Origin: Blumeriella jaapii
Lineage: Eukaryota; Ascomycota; Leotiomycetes; Helotiales; Drepanopezizaceae
NCBI GenBank assembly: GCA_009599575.1
Contig: VWND01000031.1
Span: forward strand, 62,001 to 126,000
Length of the DNA: 64,000 nt
Direction: 5' to 3'
Shown here: positions 34,052 through 50,774 of the stretch, piece after piece
How positions within the stretch are numbered: the first letter of the stretch is position 1
How the letters are laid out: the number at the start of each line of letters is the position of its first letter
Translations under genes and position numbers: made by a program
Notes under the pieces: generated by a model
What the model saw: only the letters and a program-made list of their open reading frames with translations
Told to the model about the DNA's origin: nothing
Database searches by the model: none

Positions 34052-34622
34052 AATCAAGAGATTTAACGGGACCCTGGATATGAGGACCGCTACGAGAGCT
34101 TGGGGAAGCGCAAGGAGTTTACCTAGATGGGTATCTTGCGGAGGCAACAGACGGGGTATCAAAGATGGGATACGACGCGTGTGGCCCTGGGATGGTACCA
34201 GTTGGATAATTACCCTACTTGGGCAGTCAAGAGTCGGGTACAATACTAATCAATCACACTTACCTACGTGCAGCTTATATGCTCGCTCCTCACTCGATCA
34301 TCAGTAGGGTATGTATCTGCCGAAGGTGTTGTGTGATGTGACGTTAGGCTGGCAATACGGTCATGTCAAGTCAAGAGGATATGTGAATGGCGGTTTCGAT
34401 TGACTGGTGTTAGAGAAATCGAATCTTTGCCAGACCCGTGAGCTCCTCACTTCGAGATAAACAGCTTCCCATCTCGTTGGCTCGGAGCGTGGTCTACGAT
34501 ACGGAGCTACAGGTAGACAACGTGGAAAGCAACTTGCCATCACCTTCCAGCACTTGCGTATGTATATACAAGTCGAGACCAAGTCCTCTTCTGCGCAACG
34601 AAGCGTCCGGGTCACATCCAGA
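34052..34622. other. Intergenic between convergent genes, no gene seen
   Basis: 571 bp between the stop of the disordered-protein gene (plus) and the stop of the xylanase gene (minus). It should hold both 3' ends. No poly-A signal was assigned and no repeat stands out. Confidence 0.6.
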
Positions 34623-39762
<5,140 letters not shown>

Positions 39763-40059
39763 CTATGCATAGACTCTGATCCAGCCAGCGCGGGCTCCAT
39801 CATATGAACAATTCATGTAAACAGTTTGCTGGAGGTCAGCAGATGTGGTCTGGCGAGATGTCATCAGTCAAGAGGTAAAGAGGCAGTGGATTGGTTTAAC
39901 TTACGAACATGCCCTTGAGGTTCTCAGATCTTTTGATGCTATCAACAGCAGTGCTGAACATGCCTTTGAGATCTTCAGCACGAGCGTTCAAGGGGGCTGA
40001 GAATCTGCCGCTTCCGAAGGTGCAACGGTGAGAAGAGTGGGCTTCATCGTGCAGTGCAT
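39763..40059 (-). pseudogene. Candidate small two-exon gene, start unclear
   Basis: A minus-strand frame ending at 39,905 reads GSGRFSAPLNARAEDLKGMF, then STAVDSIKRSENLKGMF. It stops at a strong donor (GTAAGT, from 39,904). A branch-site-like GCTGAC and CAG acceptor at 39,829-39,831 join it in phase 0 to a short last exon (39,763-39,828) ending WIRVYA-stop. The intron is 76 bp. The nearest well-placed ATG (ATCAAAATG, at 40,057-40,059) is in a different frame, so the start is unexplained: a further indel, an upstream exon, or a decayed gene. A CT-rich leader precedes it. No family recognised. Confidence 0.3.
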
Positions 40060-43000
40060 TTTGATGGTAGACTGTTGATTTGAGGGATTGAAGGGTACAG
40101 AGTTGCGAGGAAGAAGAAGATCTGAGATGAGAAAGTCTGAGGACAGAGGAATGTGTTGAGAAGTGGCTGTTAATTGCTGCGATATCCTTAGTCTGCTGAT
40201 TCTCGGGGGGTGGCGGGGATGCTTATCTAGATAGATATCTTGAGCAGAGTAGTTCAGCTTTGTGAGATAAAAATCAGTGAACTCGAACTATGTCGTCGCT
40301 CGTTACGCGCTCACCGGCGAGAGTATACCGCGCGGTCCACAACGACCTTCAGAAAGACTGCAAGGCTAAATCTCACTGTGGACTGTCGTAAACAAGCGCG
40401 TAAGAAGACTTCGCGGTACGCGAGCAAGGAAGCATGAGAGGTAATCTTCTTGCAACGCGGGAAACAGATTGGAAGACCGTCCACGCATGGTACTCACGGA
40501 GTCGTCCGCAGATCATAGCAATTTTTGAGAACACCGCGAGGCGCAACAGGAAGCCTCGTGGGATGTGAACACATCCGCGCTGTTACCGCCAAGACGATAT
40601 TTTTGTTGACATCAAGTTCCCAGATAGCCGAGATCTGAGGCGGTGCGCGGAACGGGAGGCGCCGCGCGGGGGGAAACACTTAGAGTGGTACGAGGTCCAG
40701 ATGGGGCCGACCAACCAATAAGCATGGGCGCCGCGGCAGCATCGCTAAGTGTCACACTATCGTGGAAACATTGAGCCAATGTTCTAAGAGACCGCAGGTG
40801 TTCTGTAGATTTGTGAGCGGCTATTAACGCCGAAGGACTTCACTTGACTTGGTCTGAGGAAAGCATCTTGTGTCTTTCGCGTTCAGAGCATATCCAGATT
40901 TCTCGGATCTTTCTCAAACTTCCTACTCCGACTTCGTTCTTGCTCTTCAACATGAAGACATCTGAAGTCATATCTCTCCGATACTTCCCAGTTGCACAAT
41001 CTCCTCGGCTTAACTCGCTGTAGTCGCTTCAACAAAGCATCCTGTTTCAATGCTATCAGTCTCAGAAGCAACACGCTTACAATCCTCTTGATGCTCAAAT
41101 GACGATGGCCAAGTTCCCTTGACTGCTGGTAGCGAAGCGAAGAAGATTCTTAGACTATCATTTGTCCAGGCCTTTTTGGTAGTACTCTAGAGGGAATGCA
41201 TCATTAACCTACTCCTTATTGTGTATCTTTCCGCGTACGTCGCAACAACACACGATCATCCAAAGCATGAACTAGACAACTGTGAGTAAAGAGTAAGTAT
41301 AACATCCCATCCCGACTAAATATGTGTAAAATACGATTTTTACGATTATAATAGCGTGAGGAGTTTTTCTTCGGAGGCTGGAAGAAATGGAACAGAACCG
41401 CCGAGTCTGAAAAGTTGCTGGAATAGATGCAAGAGTGTGAATCGGCACTAGTGAAAGATGATGGAGACAGGATGCTGATGTGTTGCTGTGCTGTGTAGCT
41501 GACGGAGTGGTTGCCATTGCTCCACGGATTTGCCCCCTCGTTCCAGCATCCTGAAAATGACAAGAAGAGCATTTACCAGATCGACATGTTCCATTCCATA
41601 CAATTCATCGTAAGAATATATTCCCCGTCAACTCCAAGAGGATCATCGTGCTCAGAGAATTGCTATCCAGTATCGCCTTCGCAACAAGCTCACCTCAGAC
41701 CTGTCACTCGAGGAGTGACCACGCGATGATGAGCATACCCTTCATTGCCTCGACTATATCCGCGAGTAGCTCATGTGAAACGCCGGTCTGACTATCAAAG
41801 GCACGACGATGTTCTCCATTGCAACAGGAATAATGGGCATGTGTGTAAAAGCAACGACGCGATCATGGGGTGGGCGGACAGGCACCACTGGGCAGGTCAT
41901 CTCGAGTTCCTCCTCAACACCACGGGCTATATGGCGAAGGATGGATTGTGTTAAATGAGAATTTGCTAGTGGCGGAGATATTGAATAGCCGAGAATGATT
42001 GTCTTGGTTGGGGTACGCAGAGGTTGAAAATTGACAATGCATATGAAGTTGTATCAATTCTAACCTCTCCAAGAACTGTTACTCGAACTCCGGACGTACG
42101 ACCCATGTTCTCGATAGCTACATATGTACTAGTATCTCTAACTCTGCGACGCTGGCAAACAGACATGCAGGTAGGTCTAAGAAAAGACTTGAGGTGTGCG
42201 CATTTGTTATGCAGAAAATCGGATTAGTTAGAGTTATAAAGTTGACATAAAACAACCCTATCCGAATCGGAGAATTTGAGTTAGAGACTCTCACCCGCCA
42301 TAAACAAGAGCTCTTGATGGCAAGTATGATAGTGAAGATAAGAATAGCACTAGTCATTCCTTGTCGCCGGAGAAGCTTAGATCTCATCCTCTAGGCCTCC
42401 CGAGAGGCATAAGAACGTGCGTAGTTAGTCTCACTCATCAGCACGCACAAACAGTACACCGCGCTTTGGATAGACAATGCCGAGTTTCGACAACGCGTTG
42501 GCCCGCGTTGGCCCGTTAAATGTCCGTCTTCGCTCATGCTCACTCTGCGAAACAAAGCGTCAATGCAGTTGCCAAACCAGCTCCCGAAGCAACCCGGTAC
42601 AATGGAACAACGGCACAGAAGCACGAAGGGCAGCAACAGGCCGAGAATCTGGTCCCGTACAAGAGCCGTGGGCGTCCACACCACCATGTGGTCAAAACAT
42701 AAGCAAAAGCATCGACCCGAAACGCCAGCAAGAAAGATGAAACGGCCCCGGATTTCGGATACAGCCGACTTAATCGCCGACACTCGCCGTTCTCTCTGCT
42801 GTGTATCTATCTGTAAGGCGGGTATTGCGAGAGAGTAATTGGCAGCTCCACAGATCTGTGGGCTGTTACAGTCTTTGGAGCAGAGCTGTACTGAGTATAC
42901 AGAACGAATGACTAGCGCCACGGCGCCAAGATGTCAACACAACTTCAGACGACAACACAGCCTTTCACATACATTGGCCACGGGTCGCACGGCTTACACA

Positions 43001-43216
43001 CAAACGATAGAGGTATGCTATGTGGAATTTACTTGCAGAGCATGGAATCTAGATTGTTAACTATAAACAGCACTATCTATTCCATGTCGCCTAGTGCCAA
43101 TGTCGGCAACACCACAACCGGGCGCAGAGAATATAGTAAGGGGCTCGCCCCGCTTAGGTCTGCCAATTTCGACGCCAGTATTGATACCAAGATGTGCCTT
43201 TATTGCGCCCGGCCTG
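40060..43216. other. Gene-poor region, no gene recognised
   Basis: About 3.2 kb. Several reading frames of 60-176 codons exist on both strands (for example 42,391-42,921 minus), but none shows domains, splice logic or coding-like composition. It separates the xylanase side from the transporter gene. Confidence 0.55.
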
Positions 43217-43223
43217 TATATAA
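43217..43223 (+). promoter_or_regulatory. Probable TATA box of the transporter gene
   Basis: TATATAA, followed by GGAGC, 249 bp upstream of the transporter ATG. The distance implies a leader of roughly 220 bases, or else the motif is fortuitous. Confidence 0.35.
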
Positions 43224-43471
43224 GGAGCCGTGTGCTTTTCGCAAAATGACCTCATTAGAGTCAGAGTTCCAGGCCTACTTGTTCGCAGCTGTGTTGTGGA
43301 AGTCTTGCGACAATCGCTTTTGCTTTTTGCTACCTGCTTGTGTTGATTTCCTATCCATTCTCTACCTACTGAAGCAGCGGTGCTACAATACCGCTTTCTT
43401 TTACCAACCCCTTTCCTTAACGCGCTTCTCTCTTTCACCACGGTCACTACCAAAGGGTCTTGATCTTCGCC

Positions 43472-45258
43472 ATGGCACGCGATGGGGACTGTTCGGACGA
43501 CGAGCTCGATATGCTCTGGAGCGACGCAGAGAAACTCGAGACTCCCGAGTCACAGGCTCCGCCGACACGGAGTTCGTTCTTCTTGCTCCTGTTAACTGCT
43601 GGTCTTGGAGGGCAAGTCTTCCACCGTCACTCGGGGTGCGATATCAGCGCTGACAAGTAGAAACAGAATGCAATGCATCTTCGCATTTGTCTTTTCGAAT
43701 GGCTCGGTAAGAAGACTTCCAAATTTAACGTCGCTCGTCTGACTCGAACACAGGCGTATCTCAATGGTCTCGGAGTCAGCAAGGCAGCTCTGTCGTTGAT
43801 CTGGATGATTGGTCCCATCTCTGGTCTGACTTTGCAGCCTTACTTTGGCATTTGCAGTGATCAGTGCCGCTCTCCTTGGGGCAAGCGACGACCATATATC
43901 GTTTCGGGAGCCCTGGCATCCATCATTTCTCTGATGGGGCTAGGATCTCGAAAAACATCGCTAGTCTATTTGGCCACATCATCCCCGGGGGCTACATTGG
44001 GGTCTTTTTCGTCATCACCCTCAACATCGCCGTGCAACCTATCCAAGGCGGCATGCGAGCCCTTCTCGTCGATGTCTGTCCTCGGACACAGCTAGCCGCC
44101 GCGAACGCGATGGCTGCGACTGTGATCAGCTCTGCGAATGTGCTGGCGTACGCCACTGGGTTCATCGACCTTACTAGCTTTGAGCTGCTCCGTGCCCTTG
44201 GTGGAGACTCGCAGTTCACCATTCTGTGCATCATCACCTCCGTCTTTCTCGCTTCATCGGTGGGCATATCGTGTCTGGTAGGGCGCGAGAAGAACCTCGA
44301 GACGGAGAGAGACTCCACCAAGCAAAAAGAAGAATCTGTCATCGCAAGATTGTGGTATCTCGGCAGTAGTTTTGGCCGACTCCCCAGTCAGGTGCGCCAG
44401 GTGTGTAAGGTGCAGTTTTGTTCATGGTTGGGCTGGTTCCCGTTCATGTACTACGTATCCTCATACATCGGGGACACTTGTAAGTTTCTTATACCCCCAG
44501 CCCGGCGAGACTCAGATCACTGACTGACCTTTTGTGCAGTCAAACGGAACGTTCTCGTGGATGACGATGGGGTACAGGAATCTGACACCGATGTTCAAGT
44601 CAGCTCGACAAGAATTGGGTCATTCGGCATGCTCCTTTTCGCCATTGTAACGTTGTTGGCCGGACTTGTGCTTTCCGTGGTTCACAAAGATGCCCCCTCT
44701 CGTAAACCGACTTCGTTGCTCTCGCAGCTCCGCCGAAAGATGGGTGTTCGAAGGATCTGGATTGCCTCGCAACTCTTGTTTGGGGCTTGCATGTTCGCGA
44801 CCATCTTTGTCACGTCCGTCGGGGGCATCTGTCTCCTGGTTGGAGTGAGCGGCATGAGCTGGGCTGTCGCCCTCTGGGCCCCATATGCTGTGATCAGTGC
44901 TCATCTCTCAATGAGTAACGACGATCAGGAAGAAGAGCCGATGGCGAAGTCCTACTCCGACAACGAGAAGCACCAGGCCGAGCGAGTTGAGAAGCCCCGT
45001 GATGAAACGGAGAGAAGGCCAGGCGTCGTTATTGGCCTGTACAATTCCTCTATCGCTGGTGCTCAGATCACGGCCGCTGTTATCTGCACCATCGTCTTTT
45101 CGATGATGCAGGGAACGTCTCAAGATAGCGTCGGATGGGCACTGCGAATCGGATGTTTGACGTCAATAGTTGCTGCTCTCCTCACCAGACAGATTCAGGA
45201 TGGCGATAATCATTCCGAAGAGGAGGTTCGGGGACCCCATGGCGCTGCTGCCACCTAA
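43472..45258 (+). CDS. Sucrose-type (GPH family) MFS transporter, frame broken once
   Basis: Exons 43,472-43,611, 43,667-43,706, 43,754-44,479 and 44,540-45,258 encode about 540 residues with up to 12 membrane segments. The first intron has a GC donor (GGCAAGT…GCTGAC…CAG) and the others are GT-AG. Family marks: LLTAGLGGMQCIFAFVFSNG across two junctions, SDQCRSPWGKRRPYIVSG (loop 2-3 of the sucrose/alpha-glucoside transporter family), QGGMRALLVDVCP, and the late block YIGDTFKRNVLVDDDG. Such proteins are proton symporters for sucrose or related glucosides in the plasma membrane. Within exon 3 the frame must change near 43,935-43,945: '…SIISLMG' continues sensibly only as 'ARISKNIASLFG' one base off, beside GGGG. 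A missing G would restore it; otherwise the gene is a pseudogene. Confidence 0.75.
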
Positions 45259-46415
45259 CCAACCAGGACTGTCAAGAAACAAGGCTTCTTCTTCCGCTGG
45301 TAGGAAATGGGGACCAAAAAACAACCTTATCATAGTAATGATGTTAGGATGGATACCTTAGAGCAATAAAACTATGGATATCACAGTTCTCATCTTGCCG
45401 AATTCGGCATGTACGCCGTGAACTAACTAGATTTGCTGTACTGACGAAGATTAAGCGATGTCACTATCCGAGTCTGCCAAAGAGAGGCTTGGAGTCGAAA
45501 AAAACGATTCCATCTACGATAGGTCTCCCCGGCCCAGAATAGTGATCTGGAGCTGGGGCTGTAACAGTAAAGTCTCCACGTTGGCATATTTTTAGACCTG
45601 GGGCAGATAAGCCCGTCCCCATGTTTACCTACCCTCAAATGTGGAGCGTGGTCAAGACGCATGAACAGGCCTTTCATAGCACCACGGAAAATGCGAGAGA
45701 ACCCCCAAAATAGGATGCCCTATAGCAAGGGCACGGAATTTGGGGCGCCGCCAAAAGTAGGGAAGTATTCTTGCGGACTTTCGTACGCGTCCATGTAGCT
45801 CAACCACCACCCGGTAAGCGATGTTTGTGTATGTACCTACGCTTGCTTGCCTGGCTGGGACCATCGTGCAACCTGCGCAGAGGTCCAGCAATGAGATCCA
45901 ATCACCAAGTGCATTCACGGGCCGTTAGTTGAAGAGCATATGATTCTTCACATACATCCTAGATACGGAGCACCCTTCCCCGTGGGGAGTGGCATTGCCA
46001 GCGCTCTAGCCCCGGGTCCCCGCCAATGTATTATACAGCATCGTAACCTATAGGTACCTAGGTGTGTAAAATTAGTATCTGCCAAACCAAACCCCTCATC
46101 AGTGGCAGCAGATTTAGCTATTGCTCACGGGGGTAGTAACTCCAAGACCAACGGCAGCTACGGCATACGATCTCGCGGTACAGTCGTCGCTCGGTAGATG
46201 CAGAGATGTGTTGTGACCATGCGTGCAAGTTCTCGTTCGCGGCTGGGGATTTTCTTCGATTTCCGATTGTCGCATTTCCGTTCTCACGAGGGATCACAGA
46301 CCAGAGTATCAGAGACTCTCTTTCATGCTGCAACGGGGCATCGGAGCTGACTCGGCTATCAGCTACGACGTGTTTACATGCCGACCCAGCCCGCTAGCGA
46401 CGCAGAACCACAGAT
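45259..46415. other. Intergenic between convergent genes, no gene seen
   Basis: About 1.16 kb between the transporter stop and the stop of the minus-strand glycosyltransferase-like gene. Only short random-looking reading frames are present. Confidence 0.55.
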
Positions 46416-48293
46416 TCAAAACACTCCCGAACATCCCTCAGAGTCCCCGTCCTTCATAACCCCATTGGCACTGCAGCCACACAAAGGCCCCTTCACACTC
46501 CCAGCCCCAACGCCCTCGCGTAACTCGCTTGAGAAATTATAGAACCACATTTCCTTCCACATCTCCTCCCCTCCCGTCTCCCTCTCGCCTCCAAATCGAC
46601 CGACGGAGAATACAGCCGGCACCACAGCCCCCGTCCTGTCCTTCTCCGCGAGATCCGTAGCAAGGCTCACTTCTGCCCACCGCGCCCTCGCTCTCGCAAT
46701 GACACCCTGTCCCGCTTCCTTCTCTTCTCCCTTCTTCCCCCCCTTCTGATACAGAGAGGAAGAAGAAGCAGAAGCAGAGAGGGGAAGAAGGGGCCCAGCA
46801 CTAACAACGGTGTCCCTCAGATCAGGCGGCAAGTGCACCATGTACTTGAGCGAAGCCGGGTTGTTGAACGTCAAAAATTGAAATCTCCTTTTTCCCTCTT
46901 TTCCTTTCCCCTTCCTTTCTTTCCCCTCTCCCTCGCCCTCCCTCCAGCTGCCACCAAAATCAGAAAACACTCCCCCGCCCCCGTCAAGCGCAATCCCAAA
47001 CTCATAGTCCCTCCCCTGCTCTATCGTAACGTTCGCAATAACAGCAGGAGGCGAGGCGACAGGTCGGGAGAAGAACCGCTGGATCCACCCGCCACCATTC
47101 CGATCACTTGACGTCCGCGTGCGCGAGAGCTCCTGCTCAGCGAAGATGCGCGCGAAGACGGCGCTGCTACTGTCTTGTTGATCTTGATCCTCGCCTACTT
47201 CTCCAGAGGCCAGTATGTGAGCAGCGCGCTCAAAGAGCGGAGTCAGGGCTGCTGCTTTTCCCATCATCATGATGTTTGCAATAGGGGCCTGAATCTGGGC
47301 CTGGGATTGGGATTGAGACGGAGGGACACCGGCGGCGAAGAGGACGGAAGCATTGAAGCGCTGCGGCTGCTGGTGCTTGGGGATGCGAGATCCGTTTGGT
47401 GGGTGGTGATATGGCCGTATTGATGGAGGAGAGAGAGCGAGGCGCCCTCAAGGGCGTGAAGATAGCGGGGGAGGAGTATGGTGGGTGGGAGTTGGAGGAT
47501 GGTGTCTGCCCATCGATCAGCCTTGAGTTACAGACCACAGCTGCTCGTCGCGCGCGAGAGCATTTGGTTATGGGCTTGGGAATTACATACTCTCGTCAAA
47601 CACGCCAACCAGATCCTCGCCCCCAACCTCCTGCCCCCTCAGCCAGGCGAGCATCTCCCGTACGGCATTCAAGCCCGGGCGCTCGGGATTCGCGGTCCCG
47701 TTCCAGTTCGCAAGCGTCGGCGGCGGGTATCCGTTCACGGCGGCCGAGAGCAGGGTCCTGCAGAGATTCGGGCTTGCCTTGTGGGCGGCAATTCGAAGGT
47801 GGAACTTGGGCTTGTTGGCGATATCTTCGGGAGAGGAAGAGGAGGGAAAGAGGGAAAAGTCGGTCCAGCGCACACCGGTACCGGAACTCTCGAGGCCGTA
47901 GGGTCCAAGGGCGGAATCAATAGATGTTGGGACTAGGGATTGGTGTTAGCTATGTCTTCTCGGAAACACTCACACCTCGGGGAGATTTAGGATCTTACTG
48001 TAGTGCGTCAAACCCACGGCCGTGATCTGAATCTTGCGCTTCGTATTGCTCGTCAGCACGTATCCTCATTTATCTCTTTTTCTTCTGAGAATGCAAGAAC
48101 CCACGGTATGCCGCCATCCGTAGATCACGAAGAGGATGCTGGTGACTGTCAAAGTGAGGAGCACGAGCCTGCTGCGGACCCTTCCCGGCCGCCGCATCTG
48201 CGTGAGCAGGTGAGAAGCGACTATGTGAGCGGGAGAGCTGCGAGGGCGCTGGGAGTGGGAGCCGTTGGGGCCGGGGAGGGCGCCGAATCTCAT
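46416..48293 (-). CDS. Type II membrane, glycosyltransferase-like fungal protein, frame broken once
   Basis: Minus-strand exons 48,105-48,293, 47,999-48,032, 47,591-47,932 and 46,416-47,505, with introns of 72, 66 and 85 bp in phase, give about 550 residues. A single N-terminal membrane anchor (RLVLLTLTVTSILFVIYGW) precedes a lumenal region with IQITAVGLTHY, ASPNLCRTLLSAAVNGYPPP, a DD/DE segment EDLVGVFDENTILQLPP, and 'IFAEQELSR'. This order matches a family of uncharacterised fungal proteins I recall with a procollagen-galactosyltransferase-like GT fold ('…VDGYDxWFQLP…'). Here the usual VDGYD reads VFDEN. The last exon needs a change of frame between about 47,290 and 47,450, since RYLHALEGASLSLLHQYG and ASVLFAAGVPPS lie in different frames with no intron between. 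Confidence 0.5.
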
Positions 48294-48616
48294 GGCCGCG
48301 CTGCGTCTGCGGTGATGGGAATTGTCTGTTCGAGCCTCCTGGATGTTGGAATGGGGAGTGGATGTTTGACAAGCACTGAAGCAACGTTGTCTGAGATCAG
48401 AAAGGGAGATTTGAGTTGGGGGGTGCGGGATCGAGTAGGCGGCTTAGGAATGCGAAGTAAGGGATGTGCTGTTTTGATCGCTCGGTCTAAGCGAGCCGCG
48501 AAAAAAAGAAACAAAAAGAGGGGAAACATGACAGAAAGCAAAGATCAAGTGAAAAAGTAGCAAGACTTGAAAAGATGCGCACTTGAAACGTGCACGTCAA
48601 TGCTTTTTCGCGCGCG
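48294..48616. other. Short intergenic region
   Basis: 323 bp between the start of the glycosyltransferase-like gene and the end of the Cog5 gene, both minus. It must contain the promoter of the former and the 3' end of the latter. No specific element was assigned. Confidence 0.5.
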
Positions 48617-49831
48617 TTATACACGGCACCATCGAATCGCTGGGAGTACCAAAATGTTCATAGTGACAGTCACAGTCTCCTGGTCATTTTGTAGCCGTGT
48701 CATCACGATCCCCTCAGCTTCTGCAGCTGACTGAGGAACCCGTACCCACTCGTCGACTTGCTTTCTTCGGATAATCTCCCCTTCGAGTGTCTCCACCCTC
48801 TGCCGCAATCTGTTGTCCTGCTCCGCTTCCCTCAGCAGATCGTGATGTCTCTCCTCCACCAGCTCCGCCAACTTGTCCACGAATTTTGTCCTGGCCCTCT
48901 CCTCGGCTGTTCCTCTCCATACTATAGCCAACTCTCTGAGCTCCTCTACCCGCTTGGCAGCGGCTTCGACGCCGTCCACGGGATCGCCTCCGATCAACAG
49001 ATCTGCGATCTCATCTCGAAGCTGCTTTGATACCTGCTGTCCCTTCTCCTCGGTACTGTGCATCTCCGACCCGGGCTCCGGTGCCGAGACGGAGAGGAAA
49101 GAGGATGTAACGGAGACCTCGGAGGGGGGAAAGGTCCATGCCATTGCGTCCCCGAAAGTCTTGATGACCGACTCCAGCCGTGAGCGCACCAGCGTCAGGG
49201 TTCGCAGTTTCTGGACATAGGGGGGATCGCGAACCGCGCGCGATTCTTCCGGCACCGGTGTCGTGGGGGCCGCCGTTGTGGAAGACCGCCTCCGGGGTTC
49301 GTTTGGCTCTGCCCCCCGAGCTGGTTTCCGCGCCAGTTCCTGATTCACGCCCTGGGGCACGAACTTGACCACATCATCCTGCAACCTCTCGGTCAAGGCC
49401 TCCGACAAGCCCAGCGTCTCTCCGCGCAGCACTTCGACCTCGTAAGCCAGCCGACTACCGCTCCGCCGAATCTCGTCGGTGAGCTGTGTCAGGGTCGCCG
49501 CCAGGCGCGTCGTCTGCGCGCTGAGATGCGAGAGCAGGGTCTGTGTCTGCGTCGACAGCTCGGCGAGCGGCACGCTGCTGCCTCGTGCGGATTGCGACGC
49601 ACTGGAGGTGTGCAGAGGAGGGAGGGTGGCATTGAGATAGTCCGCGGGGTCGAAGGCAGGATTCAGGAAGGGCTGCAGGGCCGGGTCGGCGACGTGGGTT
49701 GATCGAGGCTCGACGGTGATGAGGCGAGGGCCGGTGGGCGTGTGAGCTTGTGGCGGTGGATGTGTCTGTGGTTTGGAGGGCGCGGCGCTGCTGTTCTGGC
49801 GGCGTCTCGAGGATTTGGAGTCCCAGGCCAT
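48617..49831 (-). CDS. COG5: Conserved oligomeric Golgi complex subunit 5 (Cog5-like)
   Basis: A single minus-strand exon of 404 residues, close to the 403 of yeast Cog5. The conserved core reads FLNPAFDPADYLNATLPPL, then LAELSTQTQTLLSHLSAQTT, LTDEIRRSGSRLAYEVEVLR and GETLGLSEALTERLQDDV. These are the marks of the fungal 'Golgi transport complex subunit 5' N-terminal helical domain. Later helices include PYVQKLRTLTLVRSRLESVI and GVEAAAKRVEELRELAIVW. Cog5 belongs to lobe B of the COG tether, which acts in retrograde transport within the Golgi. The extreme C-terminus (VTVTMNILVLPAIRWCRV) is not typical, so a missed final intron is possible. It shares a divergent promoter with the PARP-E2 gene. 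Confidence 0.65.
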   Translation of the reverse strand: MAWDSKSSRRRQNSSAAPSKPQTHPPPQAHTPTGPRLITVEPRSTHVADPALQPFLNPAFDPADYLNATLPPLHTSSASQSARGSSVPLAELSTQTQTLLSHLSAQTTRLAATLTQLTDEIRRSGSRLAYEVEVLRGETLGLSEALTERLQDDVVKFVPQGVNQELARKPARGAEPNEPRRRSSTTAAPTTPVPEESRAVRDPPYVQKLRTLTLVRSRLESVIKTFGDAMAWTFPPSEVSVTSSFLSVSAPEPGSEMHSTEEKGQQVSKQLRDEIADLLIGGDPVDGVEAAAKRVEELRELAIVWRGTAEERARTKFVDKLAELVEERHHDLLREAEQDNRLRQRVETLEGEIIRRKQVDEWVRVPQSAAEAEGIVMTRLQNDQETVTVTMNILVLPAIRWCRV

Positions 49832-50774
49832 GATGATTGTGCGGTTTGATGTCCAGTAGGTAGTCGGGAGCTGCGTGTAGATGTGTGTATGTACACTGTA
49901 GAGGTGCGATTGATAGAGTTGACAGAGTTGAAAGAGTTGATCGTTGATAAGTTGAAGCTACCAGGAGAAGAAGTAGGGTGGAATCGGGTGAAGCGGAGTG
50001 GGGCGGGGCGGAACGCAGCGGAACGTAGCGGGACAAGCATTGGCACCTCCGCCACAGGTTCCCCCGTCGTTCACGTGCCTACGTGCAAACCGACGCGCGC
50101 CTTGGGTTCGGCTGTCCCTCCTAGGAAGGAACGACCACACGCACTTCGTTCCTCCGATCCTGTTCAGTAGGAGCGTTATGTTATGTAAGCGGCACTTGCG
50201 TTTTTCCACGCCGAGCGGCCTTGTGGCCTTGTGGCCTTGAAGTCTCGGCCAGTTTTCGACGAGACGAGACGAGACAACACCAGAGCAGACCAGACCAGAC
50301 CAGACCAGACCACCGAGAATTGAGACGACAACTCCACATTTCCCACCATTTCTCTTCACTTTGCTTCTTCTCTTTTCTTCTCGTCTTTCTTCCTTTCTTC
50401 TCTTCTTCTCTTTTCTTCTCTTCTTCCCCCTTTCCATTCGGGAAAATACAAGAGTCGAGCGCACCGCTCTTCAACCCGCCCTCTATCATCACCTTCACGC
50501 CCTTCTGACGCCCAGCCTCGTGCTCAGCCTTCTCTGCTCGCCTGCTTGCTGGCCCACGGGGGGAACATCTTCGGCGTCCCCTTGCCTTCATTCACTCCGG
50601 CTCCCTTACTTGTCTCCGTCACAATCACAACTCACGCGTTGCCCTGCCGCACTTTAGCACCTTCCATCTCTTCGACCGAACACCTTCAAACACCTTCAGC
50701 CACCGACGCTCCATCGCCGTCGGAAGCAGTCGGGCTGCATCTCCAGCGCGACCCTTCAACAGACCGAAGGCATT
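49832..50774. promoter_or_regulatory. Bidirectional promoter with microsatellites
   Basis: 943 bp between Cog5 (minus) and the PARP-E2 fusion (plus). It contains (GACGA)n and (CAGAC)n runs at about 50,258-50,315, then a long CT-rich tract (50,330-50,435, TCTTCTC-type) upstream of the plus-strand gene. Such tracts are common in fungal promoters and leaders. Confidence 0.5.

Noticed and set aside
42391..42921. 176-codon minus-strand reading frame
   Set aside because: It is Cys-rich and irregular, overlaps several other open frames on both strands, and shows no family resemblance or intron signals. Treated as chance.
43880..43945. A 43 bp GTTTCG…CTAG intron in transporter exon 3
   Set aside because: Its length gives the wrong phase, and it would delete a conserved membrane segment.
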